A stretch of 64,000 nucleotides of DNA, taken from Cristatella mucedo. Taxonomy: Eukaryota > Bryozoa > Phylactolaemata > Cristatellidae. The notes beneath the pieces are model-generated. The model searched no databases and was not told the origin of the DNA. It was given only the letters and a program-made list of their open reading frames with translations. Every line of letters starts with the position of its first letter. Position 1 is the stretch's first letter. The translations under genes and the position numbers were made by a program. Positions 22,345 to 32,399 of this stretch are shown one piece after another. The stretch covers positions 684,001-748,000 of the forward strand of contig WPIO01000020.1 of NCBI GenBank assembly GCA_009760855.2. The letters run 5' to 3'.

Positions 22345-22389
22345 CTTTCTGATCAAGGCCTGGCTTATTAGCTGCGCATTCTCCCATTC
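21405..22389 (+). repeat. Duplicated segment, copy 1, left part
   Basis: It aligns through most of its length to 25,620-26,400 and 31,530-32,060. Shared blocks include CGCGTTAAGCGAGCAGCC, GAGCCCTTAAAGGCTCG (GAGCCTTAAAAGGTTCG in copy 3), and TGTGCGTTTGACTGGC (CGCGCGTTTGACTAGC in copy 3). Reading frames are not conserved between the copies, so this part is probably non-coding. It is interrupted by TA-rich microsatellites and then by an LTR at 22,390. Confidence 0.75.
22205..22345. repeat. (TA)n, (CATA)n and (GT)n microsatellites
   Basis: Tracts at about 22,220-22,282 and 22,311-22,342. The short word ATCAAG(G/A)CCTGGCTT occurs on both sides (about 22,172 and 22,352). Confidence 0.95.
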
Positions 22390-23242
22390 TGTAGCACAGC
22401 GCCAGCCTGGCTCGATAGCTATAGCATCCTGCTCCCTGCTGGAGCGGCGGCTGATTGATGTCGGCTGGCCTGTCAACCCTAGTGTCACAGCCAGTTTTTC
22501 AAGGGTAGGGCGACGCGGTCGGAAGGTCGCCGCCGCGGGTAGTCAGCCGACAGTGGTGGGACAGGTGGTCGGTGGCACTTGGAACGATGGAGGCGAGTAG
22601 GCCGTCCATTGCAGCGATTGAAGAAAAGGAGAGAGTCAGCATCCGGAGAAATCGGCGGCCCCCACCGAGTACGGTCGTATAGCGCCCGTGCTCGCATTTT
22701 ATGGTTGTTTGTGTGCGCGCGTGGTCCCGGCATACGGATTTGCCGATGCGAACTAGAAGTAGTTCGGTGTAGTGTGCGTTTGTGTGTGAGGTATTCCTGC
22801 CTTCACGGTGGAAGCGGAGGCCCTAGTTCTCCAGTTCTCATGTTCTAGACTCAGTCGGTTCAGGCTCCTCCCTCTCATTGGGGTCGCTCCCCACAATAGA
22901 CTTAGGTAGCATAAGTTCAAGGACGTATTTCCTCCGCAAGAGTGCTTGTGCTGTTGAGAGCGTGCGATGAGTGTGTAGATAAAACTGAGCTAGGCGCGCA
23001 GTGACTTTGTGCGCATGCGAATAAAGCTCGGTAAAATCCTCAATTTGTGTGTCTTGCTTTCTAAATCACGCCACGGACTCACGATCCTCTTTAGTAACGG
23101 TAACTAGGTCAGCGCCAGAAACACTCGTTTCGTGGCTGCCTGCTTATTGCGCGTCGGCGCGCACCGAACGGCATTAGGCGGTAGGTTACGCCGCTAGGTA
23201 AGCGGCAGGTTACGCCTACCCCGACGAGCCTTCGGCGTTACA
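22390..23242 (+). mobile_element. Second LTR, related to 4,485-5,577
   Basis: From about 22,440 it matches the first LTR closely: GATTGATGTCGGCTGGCCTG, CGAGTACGGTCGTATAGCGC, AATAAA at 23,020-23,025, and the end CGAGCCTTCGGCGTTACA. Its start, TGTAGCACAGC, is shorter and diverged. The paralogous segment at 26.39-26.41 kb reads straight through (CTCCCATTGCAACGCC), so it serves as an empty site that fixes the boundaries. The flanks here (CATT and CGTT) are only a near-match as a target duplication. Confidence 0.75.
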
Positions 23243-24826
23243 CGTTGCAACACCTGGTGGGAGCCGAAGAGCAGGTGCCTTTCCCTCCACCCCCCCCCTG
23301 TGAGAAGCAATACAGTAAGAAGCTGGCTAAGCCCCACGATCGCTCAGAGAGCGTCGCGTCAAACCCGGAACCCTGGAAGGCGCATAGGCCACCCTCTCCC
23401 TGTTCATCCCGGTGGGCCTGATGCCAGCTGAGCTTCGTATTTGCATGGCAATCTCATGGCAGTTCATCTAAATACTTCTGAGTTACAGACTGGTTATTTA
23501 CTCCTAGTCGAGCAGTTTGCCTTTTCTTTGCGAGAGTGAGTACTTCCGGCGGAGTCGCAGCATTTCAGTGAACGCGATTTGCCAATTCAAAGGCGGCCAT
23601 CAGCGAGCCACATCTTCGCTCAGCGTGCGCAGTAAGCGACGGAATCACAACATCATCGACGAGTCAAAGGGCGTACTATTAGCAGTATTTGTCACCACTC
23701 GTTGCGTTCCAATCAGACGAATCACTACGTCTCGCTGCAGTAAGGTTTATCTAAGTATGGGCATAGCAGGAGAAGAGTGCGTTTCCTACCCAACCTTAAA
23801 AGGTCATTTTATTACAGCCTAAGCTATAAGCCAAGCGGAAGCGATCGCGACCCAAACTCCTGAGCTGACGCAGTTGCCCTAGCAGCACCGATACTCTGGA
23901 ATGCCGCCTTCAGCTAAGGAAGTCCAAAAAAATAGGTTTCCAATGGAGTCCGTAAACAGGCCCAGCCGGCGACGACGATGGTGACTTCCTTTATTTTTGC
24001 CTACAATACAAGCTCCTTTTAATGGGACGACAGACGCAGGTGGATGCCGGAAAGCTTCGCGGGGAAATTACGCGGGCAGCGAAGACGACATGATACTTCG
24101 TCTCTGAGAGCCGAAAGCGCACTGCGATTTCCCCGCGATCGGTAAGTTCTCATGCACAAACATGGAGTCCTGTCGCTAAGCAGTGCATGGGTATTTATCT
24201 TCTCGTTTTCACCAAACTTTTGTCCTTGTAGTGTTGATCTTTACATCGAAATCCATCTGAGTTAGGATAAAAAAAAGAGCGCAGACACTGATTTTCTTTG
24301 ATGCGGCTGCACTTGGTACAACCGCTCAAACCTCAGTCGATATACGTTGCAGCCTACCAATCATTAGAAGGTGTGACTTCCGTCTCTCAGCAAACCGCGG
24401 AAAGAAGACACGTTATGTGTGGCGACCGATTGGGCTAGCTCTGTGTGCTGTCGTTGGCGTTTTTCTCTACTCGGAGTCAACGTTTGCAGCGTCGATCTGC
24501 CAATCCCATGAACGTAGAACCACTCGCTGGAGGCGACGCAAGTTTGCTATGGCATATTGCCAAATCAAAACTGCCTGGAATCTCAGTTGCCCGTGTGTCA
24601 TCCGTACGCTCGGATGTGCATTAACAGAACGTAATTTGTCATCTACGATACTTTGGTCATACTCTCAGCTCTCAAAGACCAGCGCTGCAAGGCTTGAGCA
24701 GAGTTGAGCAGTACATAAGTATGAAGGTGGACTCTTGACACGGTTATGCACTGCCAGTCTCTTTGTGAATTCATATTACACAAAGCACTTGTCATATTAT
24801 TACAATTTTTATTATATTTGTCAACG
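23243..24826 (+). repeat. Duplicated segment, copy 1, right part
   Basis: It aligns to 26,400-27,965. Shared blocks include GACTGGTTATTTACT(C/T)CTAG, CCTTTTCTTTGCGAG, GCAGCACCGATACTCTGGAA and CTACTCGGAGTCAACGTTTG. It carries the broken defensin-like gene and is cut off at about 24,826 by a LINE-A fragment before the polyadenylation signal present in copy 2. Confidence 0.8.
24415..24621 (+). pseudogene. Broken defensin-like paralogue
   Basis: This is the paralogue of the gene at 27,573-27,779, and the similarity is obvious along its whole length (shared YSESTFA before the mature part, shared RR.(K/R)FAM before the fourth cysteine). Three defects are visible. The ATG is followed by two extra bases relative to copy 2, putting it out of frame with the signal-peptide codons. 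The second and third cysteines are replaced (HERRTTRW where copy 2 has NECHMTCL). The stop at the family position is lost. The first, fourth, fifth and sixth cysteines remain. Losing the CxxxC pair would remove two disulfides of the fold, so this copy is very unlikely to work. Confidence 0.75.
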
Positions 24827-25380
24827 GATTGTTTAGACAGGGATACCACATCTACGTTGGTTGATGCATTTGCGACATCCCGTCTTGACTTCTACAACCC
24901 GTTGCTTGTTGGTCCACCGGCCTCCGAAATCAGGCGCTTAAAGCTGGTGCAAACCTCTGCAGCTAGGCTTGTCTGTCATGAGCGTTGCAGACGCCACATC
25001 ACACCATCACAAGCTGAGTGCCGTAAATGCCGTTATGCATTTATACTGCACATCTCATAGCACGATCAGCACACGAGCCCCTAATCTGTCGTCGTAAGTG
25101 CTCGACTCTATCATTCTACAAAAATATTGTTGAATCACGGATGTACAATCCAAAAACTGCCGATGTCTACCATCAACCCTCTCCACAAGCACGCCCAGGT
25201 TAGCTCCTTACCTAGTGGTAGCGGTTGTGACCGAGCCGATCGCTTCTCTAGCTTCTTTGTCAGTAATAAAGTCATGATCAACGAGTCCATTTTAATTGGT
25301 GAGGGATCCCCTCTGAACTCCTGTCCCTCAATATCAACAATGGACTGATGTTGCTAAATTCCTTGCACAGCCGGATTCAT
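24827..25380 (+). repeat. LINE-A fragments, rearranged
   Basis: 24,835-25,010 encodes 'LDRDTTSTLVDAFATSRLDF' and 'SAARLVCHERC' from the C-terminal part of the polymerase. At about 25,011 it joins a piece from an upstream region ('ADRFSSFFVSNKVMINESI'), the order opposite to that in an intact element. The same upstream piece occurs at 29.57-29.85 kb. Confidence 0.7.
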
Positions 25381-25469
25381 TGAGAACTCAAGTTTTAAGT
25401 TACAAAGCGTTACGCGTAATTTAACCCCACCATGCGAAACGGCCATCTTAGCTCCCCCCTACTGTGGCC
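25381..25469. other. Short spacer
   Basis: Nothing recognised. Confidence 0.4.
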
Positions 25470-27572
25470 GCTGCTTAGTGACTGACGCTAGGGCTCCGCT
25501 TTGAGGGTGTGTGCCTCACCGCAGCCTCCTTTAGACTGACGCATAGAAAAAACATTACCCTAATCTCTACAGCAGCGACGACAGAAGGTTTCGCTGGTAA
25601 GTCGTTCAGTATCCTCACTACAAGAAAAATGGCAATACGCCATTTTCAAGAACTGCTTGAATCTTCGTGCGTTAAGTGAGCAGCCCGAGAAAATCACTGT
25701 GCGACGCCTAAGTAAAATTTATACCCGATATTATTGTGGCAACATTAAAAGACCTCGACTGAAAGCAATCTCGCTGTCCCCTCTTTTCGAGTGCCTAAGA
25801 CGCGCACCTTCGGCGTCACCCAGCAGGCCTCTGTAGGCTTATCTGCGAAACAAGCACCAGCTTAGTGCCTTAGCAGAATTAGTGGCTGGAAATAAATGGT
25901 TGCCAACTTTGGAAAACATTGACTCACACAACACTAGAAATTGGTCCTGAAAGTGAGCCTTACAAAGCTTGCTGCTTCAGTAATCTTTTCTGCAACGTCA
26001 TAATAAATGGTAGCCTTACTGAAACTTTCGTCTCTCCCAGTAGAAACCAGACCTTTTGACGAGACCGCTCTGGCCCGGGATTATGCCCGTTTGACTGATT
26101 ATACGTTACTTGATTGGAAATCACACGCTGAGTTTGCAAATTTAAAAATTTACATTAAGGCCATCGGACTGGCTCTATTGATGACCTATTTAGTGCGGCG
26201 TGTCAAAAACCGCCCTCCCCCGAAACACTATAAACACAAGCTCCAGTGGGCCACCACTCTAGAATAACAAAAGACGCGAGCGTTTGCGCTGTGAATTCGT
26301 GCTCGCGGCTTCGCGTCTCGCCGCCCTGCGCGGAAGGCGAGGAGGTGAATGCGCGTACTTTCCGATTATCCGGCCTGGTTATCACGCCATGCAGTCTCCC
26401 ATTGCAACGCCACACATGGTGGGTGAAGAGAAGGTGCCGACCTCGCCCCCTCCCCCAAGAAGCAACTGCTGGCAAAGAGGCCGCCCGACGATCGCACAGA
26501 GAGCGTCGCGGTAAACCCGAAACACCCCTTCCTGGATGGCATATTGCCGACCTTCTGCCCGTCGGCATTATCTCAGTGGGCCTGATGACAGCTGTTCTTC
26601 GCATTTGCGTGGCAATCTCGCAGCAGTTCGTCTACAGATTTTCGAGCTAGAGACTGGTTATTTACTTCTAGTCAAGACGTTCGCCTTTTCTTTGCGAGCG
26701 TGTGCAAGTCCGGCGTAGCCGGCACATTCCTCTGAGTGCGATAAGCAAATTCATAGGCGGCCATCAACGAGACGCATCCTCGCTCAGCATGCACCGTGGA
26801 AGCTGTCATCATTACATCATCAAATGTTAAAGTACGTACTAATAATAATAGCTGTCACCACGCGGTGCGTGCCAGCCTGAAGAATCATTACATCTCGCTG
26901 CAATAAGCTTATCCAAATACGGGCATGGCAGGAGAATGGTGCGCTTCCTGGTCCTCGTAAAAGGTTATTATATTACAGCCAAAGCGATTAGTCAGGCGTA
27001 AGAGATTGCGCCCCAAAACTCCGACCGGAGTGATTGACCTAGCAGCACCGATACTCTGGAATGCTGCCTTCAGCTAGGGAAGTCTAAAAATAGGTTTACA
27101 AGGAGATTCCTAAAATGGTCCAGCCGGCGATGACATTGTCACGTTCCTGTGTTTCCGCCTTTAATATAAACTCTTTTGTATGGTAAGACTCGTACAGTTA
27201 GATGCAGGAAAGTTCGCAGTAAAATAACACGGGCAGAGCGACGACGGCAAGGTACTCGGCCTCTTGGAGCGGAAAGCGTGCAACGCAGTAGCGATAATCG
27301 GTCAGTTCTCACGCGCAAATGCTAAGTCATGTCGATAAGCAGACGCGTGGATAATTATTATCTTGCTTTCGCCAAACTTTTACCGGCATAATGTTGATCT
27401 TTATGGTGGAATTCAACTGTTACAATTAAAAACAGCGACGGTGTAGATTATTGTTGCTACAGCTATACTTGGCGTAAAAAGTGCTCAAACTTCGCTCTGT
27501 ACGTTGCAGCCTGCCATCGCTAGAAGACGCGACTTCCGTCTGTCAGAAAACCGAGGAAAGAAGATTCACTCT

Positions 27573-27779
27573 ATGCGGCGACAGATTGGGATAGCTCTGT
27601 GTGCTGTCCTAAGCCTTTGTCTCTACTCGGAGTCAACGTTTGCATCGCCGATCTGCCAATCCAATGAGTGCCATATGACTTGCTTGAGGCGACACAGGTT
27701 TGCAATGGGAGATTGCCGAATCAACGTTTTCGGGAAGCTAGCGTGCCTGTGTGTAATTCCCATGCTCGGATTTCTGTGA
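27573..27779 (+). CDS. Defensin-like CS-alpha-beta peptide precursor
   Basis: The frame encodes a 68-residue secreted peptide. Residues 1-24 form a signal peptide: a basic start (MRRQ), a hydrophobic core, and a cleavage-type end at STFA. The mature part has exactly six cysteines, at residues 28, 33, 37, 48, 58 and 60, spaced C-x4-C-x3-C-x10-C-x9-C-x1-C. The CxxxC, GDC (GxC) and CLC elements are the signature of the CS-alpha-beta fold of invertebrate defensins, with disulfides expected 1-4, 2-5 and 3-6. The mature peptide is basic (LRRHR). No furin site or propeptide is visible, and a short hydrophobic tail (VIPMLGFL) follows the last cysteine, which is unusual. I chose the ATG at 27,573 because it begins the signal peptide; an in-frame codon run upstream lacks signal features. 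No intron interrupts it. A polyadenylation signal lies 228 bases downstream. An antimicrobial role is inferred from the fold; other CS-alpha-beta roles are possible. Confidence 0.7.
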   Translation: MRRQIGIALCAVLSLCLYSESTFASPICQSNECHMTCLRRHRFAMGDCRINVFGKLACLCVIPMLGFL

Positions 27780-28006
27780 AAAGAAAGAAGAAATGTTTTA
27801 TCTACAATGCTTTGGTCGTACTCTCAGCACTCAATACCCAGCCCTGCAAGGCTTGAGCCGAGCAGTGCATTGATATAAAGATGTGCTCTTGACACGGTTA
27901 TGCACTGCGAGTCTCTAGGTGAATTCACATAAAGCGAAGTGCTTGTCGTATTATTAAAATTTGTATTTCATTTATAAAAGATATTTTTACGTGTACCCCA
28001 ATGCAG

Positions 28007-28012
28007 AATAAA
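28007..28012 (+). terminator. Polyadenylation signal of the defensin-like gene
   Basis: A canonical AATAAA followed by a T/G-rich stretch (GTTTGCATTGATTGTGG). It is absent from the truncated copy 1. Confidence 0.6.
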
Positions 28013-28289
28013 GTTTGCATTGATTGTGGTCCTTACTTGGTCCAGTTATCTTGTTTCCGTTCGGCCAAGACGACTCAAGCAATCTTTTGAAATCTTTTTT
28101 GACGAGTGGCATTTAAGAAAAGTGCGAGTTTTTAGGATGGAAAAAGGCACCCTTATTTAATAAAATATGTTTCTGTTGAACTTGAGTAGGAAACAAGGAA
28201 TGCTAATTAACGAGTTTTAACAATTCACGGGTGAATCAAAATACATAGCCTCATCACGATAAGATTTTAGTTCCCGCAGTAAACTGTAT

Positions 28290-28412
28290 TCAGAGACACG
28301 GACAGAGAGACAGAGAAGGAGAGACAGAGACAGAGAGATAGAGAGACAGCGAGAGGGGAGGGTGAGAGTGAGTCAGAGAGATACACGGAGAGAGAGAGAG
28401 AGAGTTACAAAT

Positions 28413-28443
<31 letters not shown>

Positions 28444-28515
28444 GAGGGAGAGATAGAGTTACAGAGAGTGAGAGAGAGAGAGGCGGAGAAAAGAAAAAGA
28501 GAGAGTGACAGAGAC
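28290..28515. repeat. (GA)n-rich simple repeat
   Basis: GAGA runs interrupted by ACAGAG and GGGAG words. Confidence 0.95.
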
Positions 28516-28785
28516 AGACAGATATGCAGAGAGAACAGCGGTGGAAAAGCAGGATGGACCGAAGAAGTTGAGCAAATAAAAATCAGCGTAATATTTCCTT
28601 ATGCAAGGCCAAGTAGAACAATGTCGCAGCCTCAAGCATCACCGTGTATTTAAAAATTGTAAATCATGCATGCAACTTTGTATCACCCTTTTGCAGCTTT
28701 TCTTCTACTTCGTATCGCTCTCATATCGCTCCCAAATACACGTAGCGCTCCGACGTGTCGTACTCTGAGCAGCGTTCGCTTGCAG

Positions 28786-28963
28786 GAAACCAGCCAAGAG
28801 TCTTGCAGATGATGACACTACTGCAAACTCTGAACTTTTTAAGCCATTGAAGGACCTATTAGCTCACGATGAGCTATTGAAGGACCTATTAGCTCACGAT
28901 GTAGCCTTGAGGCAAGAGTTCCTTAATTTCTTAGCAGGAATCAAGCCCAGCATCCCCATATAG
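28786..28963 (+). other. Exon-like open frame with an in-frame 30-base duplication
   Basis: After an acceptor-like CGTTCGCTTGCAG, one frame runs 'CRKPAKSLADDDTTANSELF' 'KPLKDLLAHDELLKDLLAHD' 'VALRQEFLNFLAGIKPS' to a stop at about 28,963. The KDLLAHD block is duplicated exactly by a 30-base tandem repeat. The composition looks like a charged helix. I do not recognise it; it could be a piece of transposon ORF1 or transposase. Confidence 0.3.
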
Positions 28964-29559
28964 ATTCACTGAGCCGAATATGACACGTAGATTCTCTGGA
29001 ACAAGATTCCTTCTCAAAGTCCTGCCTCACGTAATGAGTGCTAGTCCTTTCAGGTGCGAGACCGATTCTGAGGCTGGGAGAGCGCTTCAAAGAAAAGCTG
29101 ACATGCCGTATGTTCCACTCACTTCCATGATGACGAGAACGCGTCCTTAACGCGTAGCTACACATTCGTCATTCGAAGAAACTGCATCTAAACACAAATC
29201 AAGTATGGTGGGTTGAGTATTAGGTAACATTATAAGAAATTTAAAGGTCGTGACATCTTTTTCCTAATCGTTATGACTGGACACTTTGAATTATCTTTTA
29301 CAGTTGTCTTAAGGTTATTCCGCATTTGGCATGTTGACGTTTCAGTTGAGACATGTCTACATCTATTTAATCAAGAGCTATTGTTGGATGCATTTAAAGT
29401 GTAAGGCCGATTTTCATAGCACACCGTCGTCATTGTCGGTTTACGTCATACTCGCTGAAAGCTGCTTAGGCTCAAAGTGAGCTGTTAAAAGCTGCGGCAC
29501 ACAACAACTACTTAGCGCTTGTGGTCTGTGCAGTCCCAGACGTACGTGCGTAGCCTAAC
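28964..29559. other. Unassigned stretch
   Basis: No gene or recognised repeat. Confidence 0.4.
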
Positions 29560-31080
29560 AAGCTGAGTGCTGCAAACGCCGTAATGCAATTACAGTTAAA
29601 GCTCATAGCACGGTCAGCACATAAGCCCCTGGCAGTCATCGGCAGTGCTCGATTCTGTCATTCTTCAAAAATATTGTAGAATCACAGATGCAAAACCCAA
29701 AAATTTCTTTATCCGCCATCAAACATCTCATTAAACACTCCCAGGTTAGCTGCTTACCTAGAGGTGTCCTTGTAGCGACCTAGCCGATCGCTTCTCTAGC
29801 TTCTTTGTCAACAAGATAGACAAGATCAATGAGCCCTTTAATAATGTTGCAGCCTCCATCTCTACTACTCTCCATCAGTAACATCAATACGAGAATTCAG
29901 CTGCTCAATTCCGTGCACTACCTTAATGTCAACATTAAAAGCAGCTACGAGTCACCTTTTCCTGAAATTCGTCACCAAATCAAAGACGACTGCAAGTCTT
30001 CTACGCCCTATTCTTACTGTCCTACTTTAACAATGCATGAATGTGCTTCTGTCATGTATAAATAAAGTAATGAATATGTTTTTAGCCTAAGGTCATGTCC
30101 CTGCATATTTTGAAAAGGCTTTTGTTAGGCCTCTAATTAAGAAAGCCGCGCTAGACTAGGAAAATGTGAGCAGCTTCCGCCCAGCCTTCCTTATACCGCT
30201 CCTATCAATAACACTGGAACGAATTGTAGCAGACCACCTGTGCTCTTATATTGAAACCTCAAACCTAGCAAGTGATTTCCAGTTCGGCTTAGAGCTGCTG
30301 ACTCCACAGAGTCAGCATTGCTAAGGGTGTACCTTATCAGGAATGCAAACTTGGTAGATTATCTCTGCATGTTTAGCATGATCTTTCAGCACCATTTTAT
30401 GCAATTGATCAAGCAGTTCTTTTTGAGCGTCTCTAACCTCGCCTGGGCATCATTGGCACTGCATTGCAATGGTTCAGATCCTCTCTCAGCGGAAGACTGC
30501 AGAATATTGATGCGAATGGACAGAGATCGTGGGATGAACTACTCAAATAGGAGGCACCTCGGGGCTCTGTGCTCGGTCTGCCTCTTATCATAGTTTATAC
30601 TCTCCCTCTTGCCGATTTGATCGCTAAGCATAATCTAGCCTTTTACTCTAACACAGATAGCAATCAGTTGTACTTTTGCTTCGATCCTTCCTAGCCCTCA
30701 AGCACGTCAAATTTTCTATATGCCCTTGCTGCATGTTTGGCTGATATCGGCACATAGATGACAGCCAATGTCTACAAATTAATTGATGATGCAACCAACT
30801 TATTAGTTATGAGCTAATTAAGTGTGACTCGAAACCTGGAAAAATTATCGCTCAAAATCAGTTCCACCCGCATATCTGCTGTTGCATCTGCACGTAATTT
30901 GGTATCTTTTTCCAAAGTGACCTTTCACTAGATGAACAGATTAGCCACGCAGTCACGTCCTCCGTCTTTCAGCTGCATGACATAACTTTTAAAACTTGGG
31001 CTTGCTTAGACTGGGATACTACGTCCAAATTAGCCAGTGCGATTTGTAACATTCCACTTCGACTTCTACAACTCGCTGCT
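29560..31080 (+). mobile_element. LINE-A polymerase remnant
   Basis: It begins with the spacer region shared with 25.01-25.33 kb. It then carries degenerate reverse transcriptase blocks: TLERIVADHLCSYIETSNLA, codons for ALHCNGSDPLSA, an 'RGSVLGLPLI'-like PQGSVLGP block, 'SNTDSNQLYFCFDPS' in place of YADDTQLYLCFDPS, and the DDHIS-type segment near 30,930. There are many stops and frameshifts. It ends near 31,080 in 'RLLQLAACLP'. Confidence 0.75.
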
Positions 31081-31369
31081 TGCTTACCTACCGGAAAAGA
31101 GGAAAGAGCCAGTTTCGAAAAAGTGAAACGCCAATAATAAGACCTATCCCGACGGGGCTGGCTCAGGTGCAGCGCACCATACTAATCCCCCTATCAATTA
31201 CGGATGTCACCAGTGGGTAAAATCTTCATTGATTTCTATTGAGCTAATTTTGAAATTATAAATTTTGAAATGCCACATTGAGCGGGTTTTAGAAATACTT
31301 TAGCTGTCATAGCAGCCATTAGACCGACTGGAAACTGAAGTATTAAGCTAGTAAGCGTTGAGCATACGT
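31081..31369. other. Unassigned stretch
   Basis: AT-rich, nothing recognised. Confidence 0.4.
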
Positions 31370-32060
31370 TTGCACCATCAATCAGTGACGGGCGCCAGGG
31401 CTCTGTGTTGAAGGTGCCAGCCCCACGTAAGAATCTTTCGCCTCAAGCACAGACAAACAGCTAGGCTTAAACCTCTGTAAAACAAAAATGGCAGCGTGGT
31501 AAGCTGGTTAGGGCTGTGTGTCCTATCTAAAAAAAACAATTGCGATATGCCGTTTTGGGATAAGTGTATGAATATTCACGCGTTAAGCAAGCTGCCCGAT
31601 GTGACAATCCCTAAGCACCCTCTAATTAAAGTGTAAATCCGATAGCTTTGGCACCGTTGCTATACTTTGCTCGACACTCCTCCTCGCCTTCGTCGAGCGC
31701 TGGAAGCATCTAAAACCTCGTCTGAAATCTGTCCCCTCCTTTTGGAGAGTCCAAAGATGCACTCCTTTGGCGCCACCCAGCAGGGATCTGTCGACATGTC
31801 TGCAAAACAAGCGCATGCTTTGGACCTATTAGCGAAAAATGATGGACTTGAAAAAAAAAATGATCGCCCAAGTCGGAAAATGTTGCCCGACGCCACATTG
31901 CAAATCGGCCCTAAAAGTGAGCCTTAAAAGGTTCGCCGCTCAAGTTATCTTTTTAGCAACGTCCTAACAAATGACTGCCCTAATAAAACTTCCGTCCGCT
32001 GAAACCAGGCATCTCGATGAGAGCGACCCCTGGCCTGGATACGCGCGTTTGACTAGCAAT
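31370..32060 (+). repeat. Duplicated segment, copy 3 (truncated)
   Basis: It aligns to 25,470-26,105 of copy 2 (GCTAGGGCTC/CCAGGGCTC, CGCGTTAAGCAAGC, CCACCCAGCAGG, ATGTCTGCAAAACAAGC, CGTTTGACTAGC). It stops at the (AAT)n tail of a LINE-A insertion at 32,062. No defensin-like coding part remains on the right. Confidence 0.75.
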
Positions 32061-32061
32061 G

Positions 32062-32330
32062 TATAATAATAAAAATAATAATAATAGCACCTTTGTTAAA
32101 GCGCCCTCAGAGAACTTAATCTCTTTCTAGGCGCTTTACATTTGCTGCAAAGGGAAATGCAATTAAATGGTAAGTAAAATCATGCTTGAAAAACAAACAA
32201 AATGAATAACATGGTTAGGGGTGACATGCACAGTGTCAGCATGCAAAAGTGGTTAGTGGCATACAGCGTTCACGAATTCACCCTTTGTGAACGTGTACCT
32301 CCTGTTATTCAAGAGTGACAGTGCAATGGA
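32062..32330 (-). repeat. LINE-A 3' end
   Basis: An (AATAAT)n tail, then 'AAAGCGCCCTCAGAGAACTT' 'AATCTCTTTCTAGGCGCTTT' and 3' UTR words 'ATGGTTAGGGGTGACATGCA'. Body truncated soon after. Confidence 0.85.
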
Positions 32331-32399
32331 GCTTATGATTGTAGTGCGATGACCGTGAGAGATATTTTGAGAGATATTTTCATGTGTATAATGATCTAC

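Larger units (their letters stand above)
25470..28030 (+). repeat. Duplicated segment, copy 2 (complete)
   Basis: This is the longest uninterrupted copy. It aligns to 31,370-32,060 (copy 3) at its left and to 21,405-24,826 (copy 1) throughout. It contains a stem-loop at 25,626-25,646 (AAAATGGC/GCCATTTT), an 86-codon open frame at 26,007-26,267 that is not conserved in copies 1 and 3, and the intact defensin-like gene. Divergence between copies is substantial, so the duplications are not recent. Confidence 0.8.

Noticed and set aside
24417-24707. Complete defensin gene in copy 1
   Set aside because: The apparent start is GTG; the real ATG is out of frame, and two of the six cysteines are gone.
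26007-26267. An 86-codon ATG frame (MVALLKLSS...) with a possible membrane helix
   Set aside because: The paralogous segments at 21.9 and 31.97 kb align at DNA level but contain stops and frameshifts in this frame, so coding conservation is not supported.
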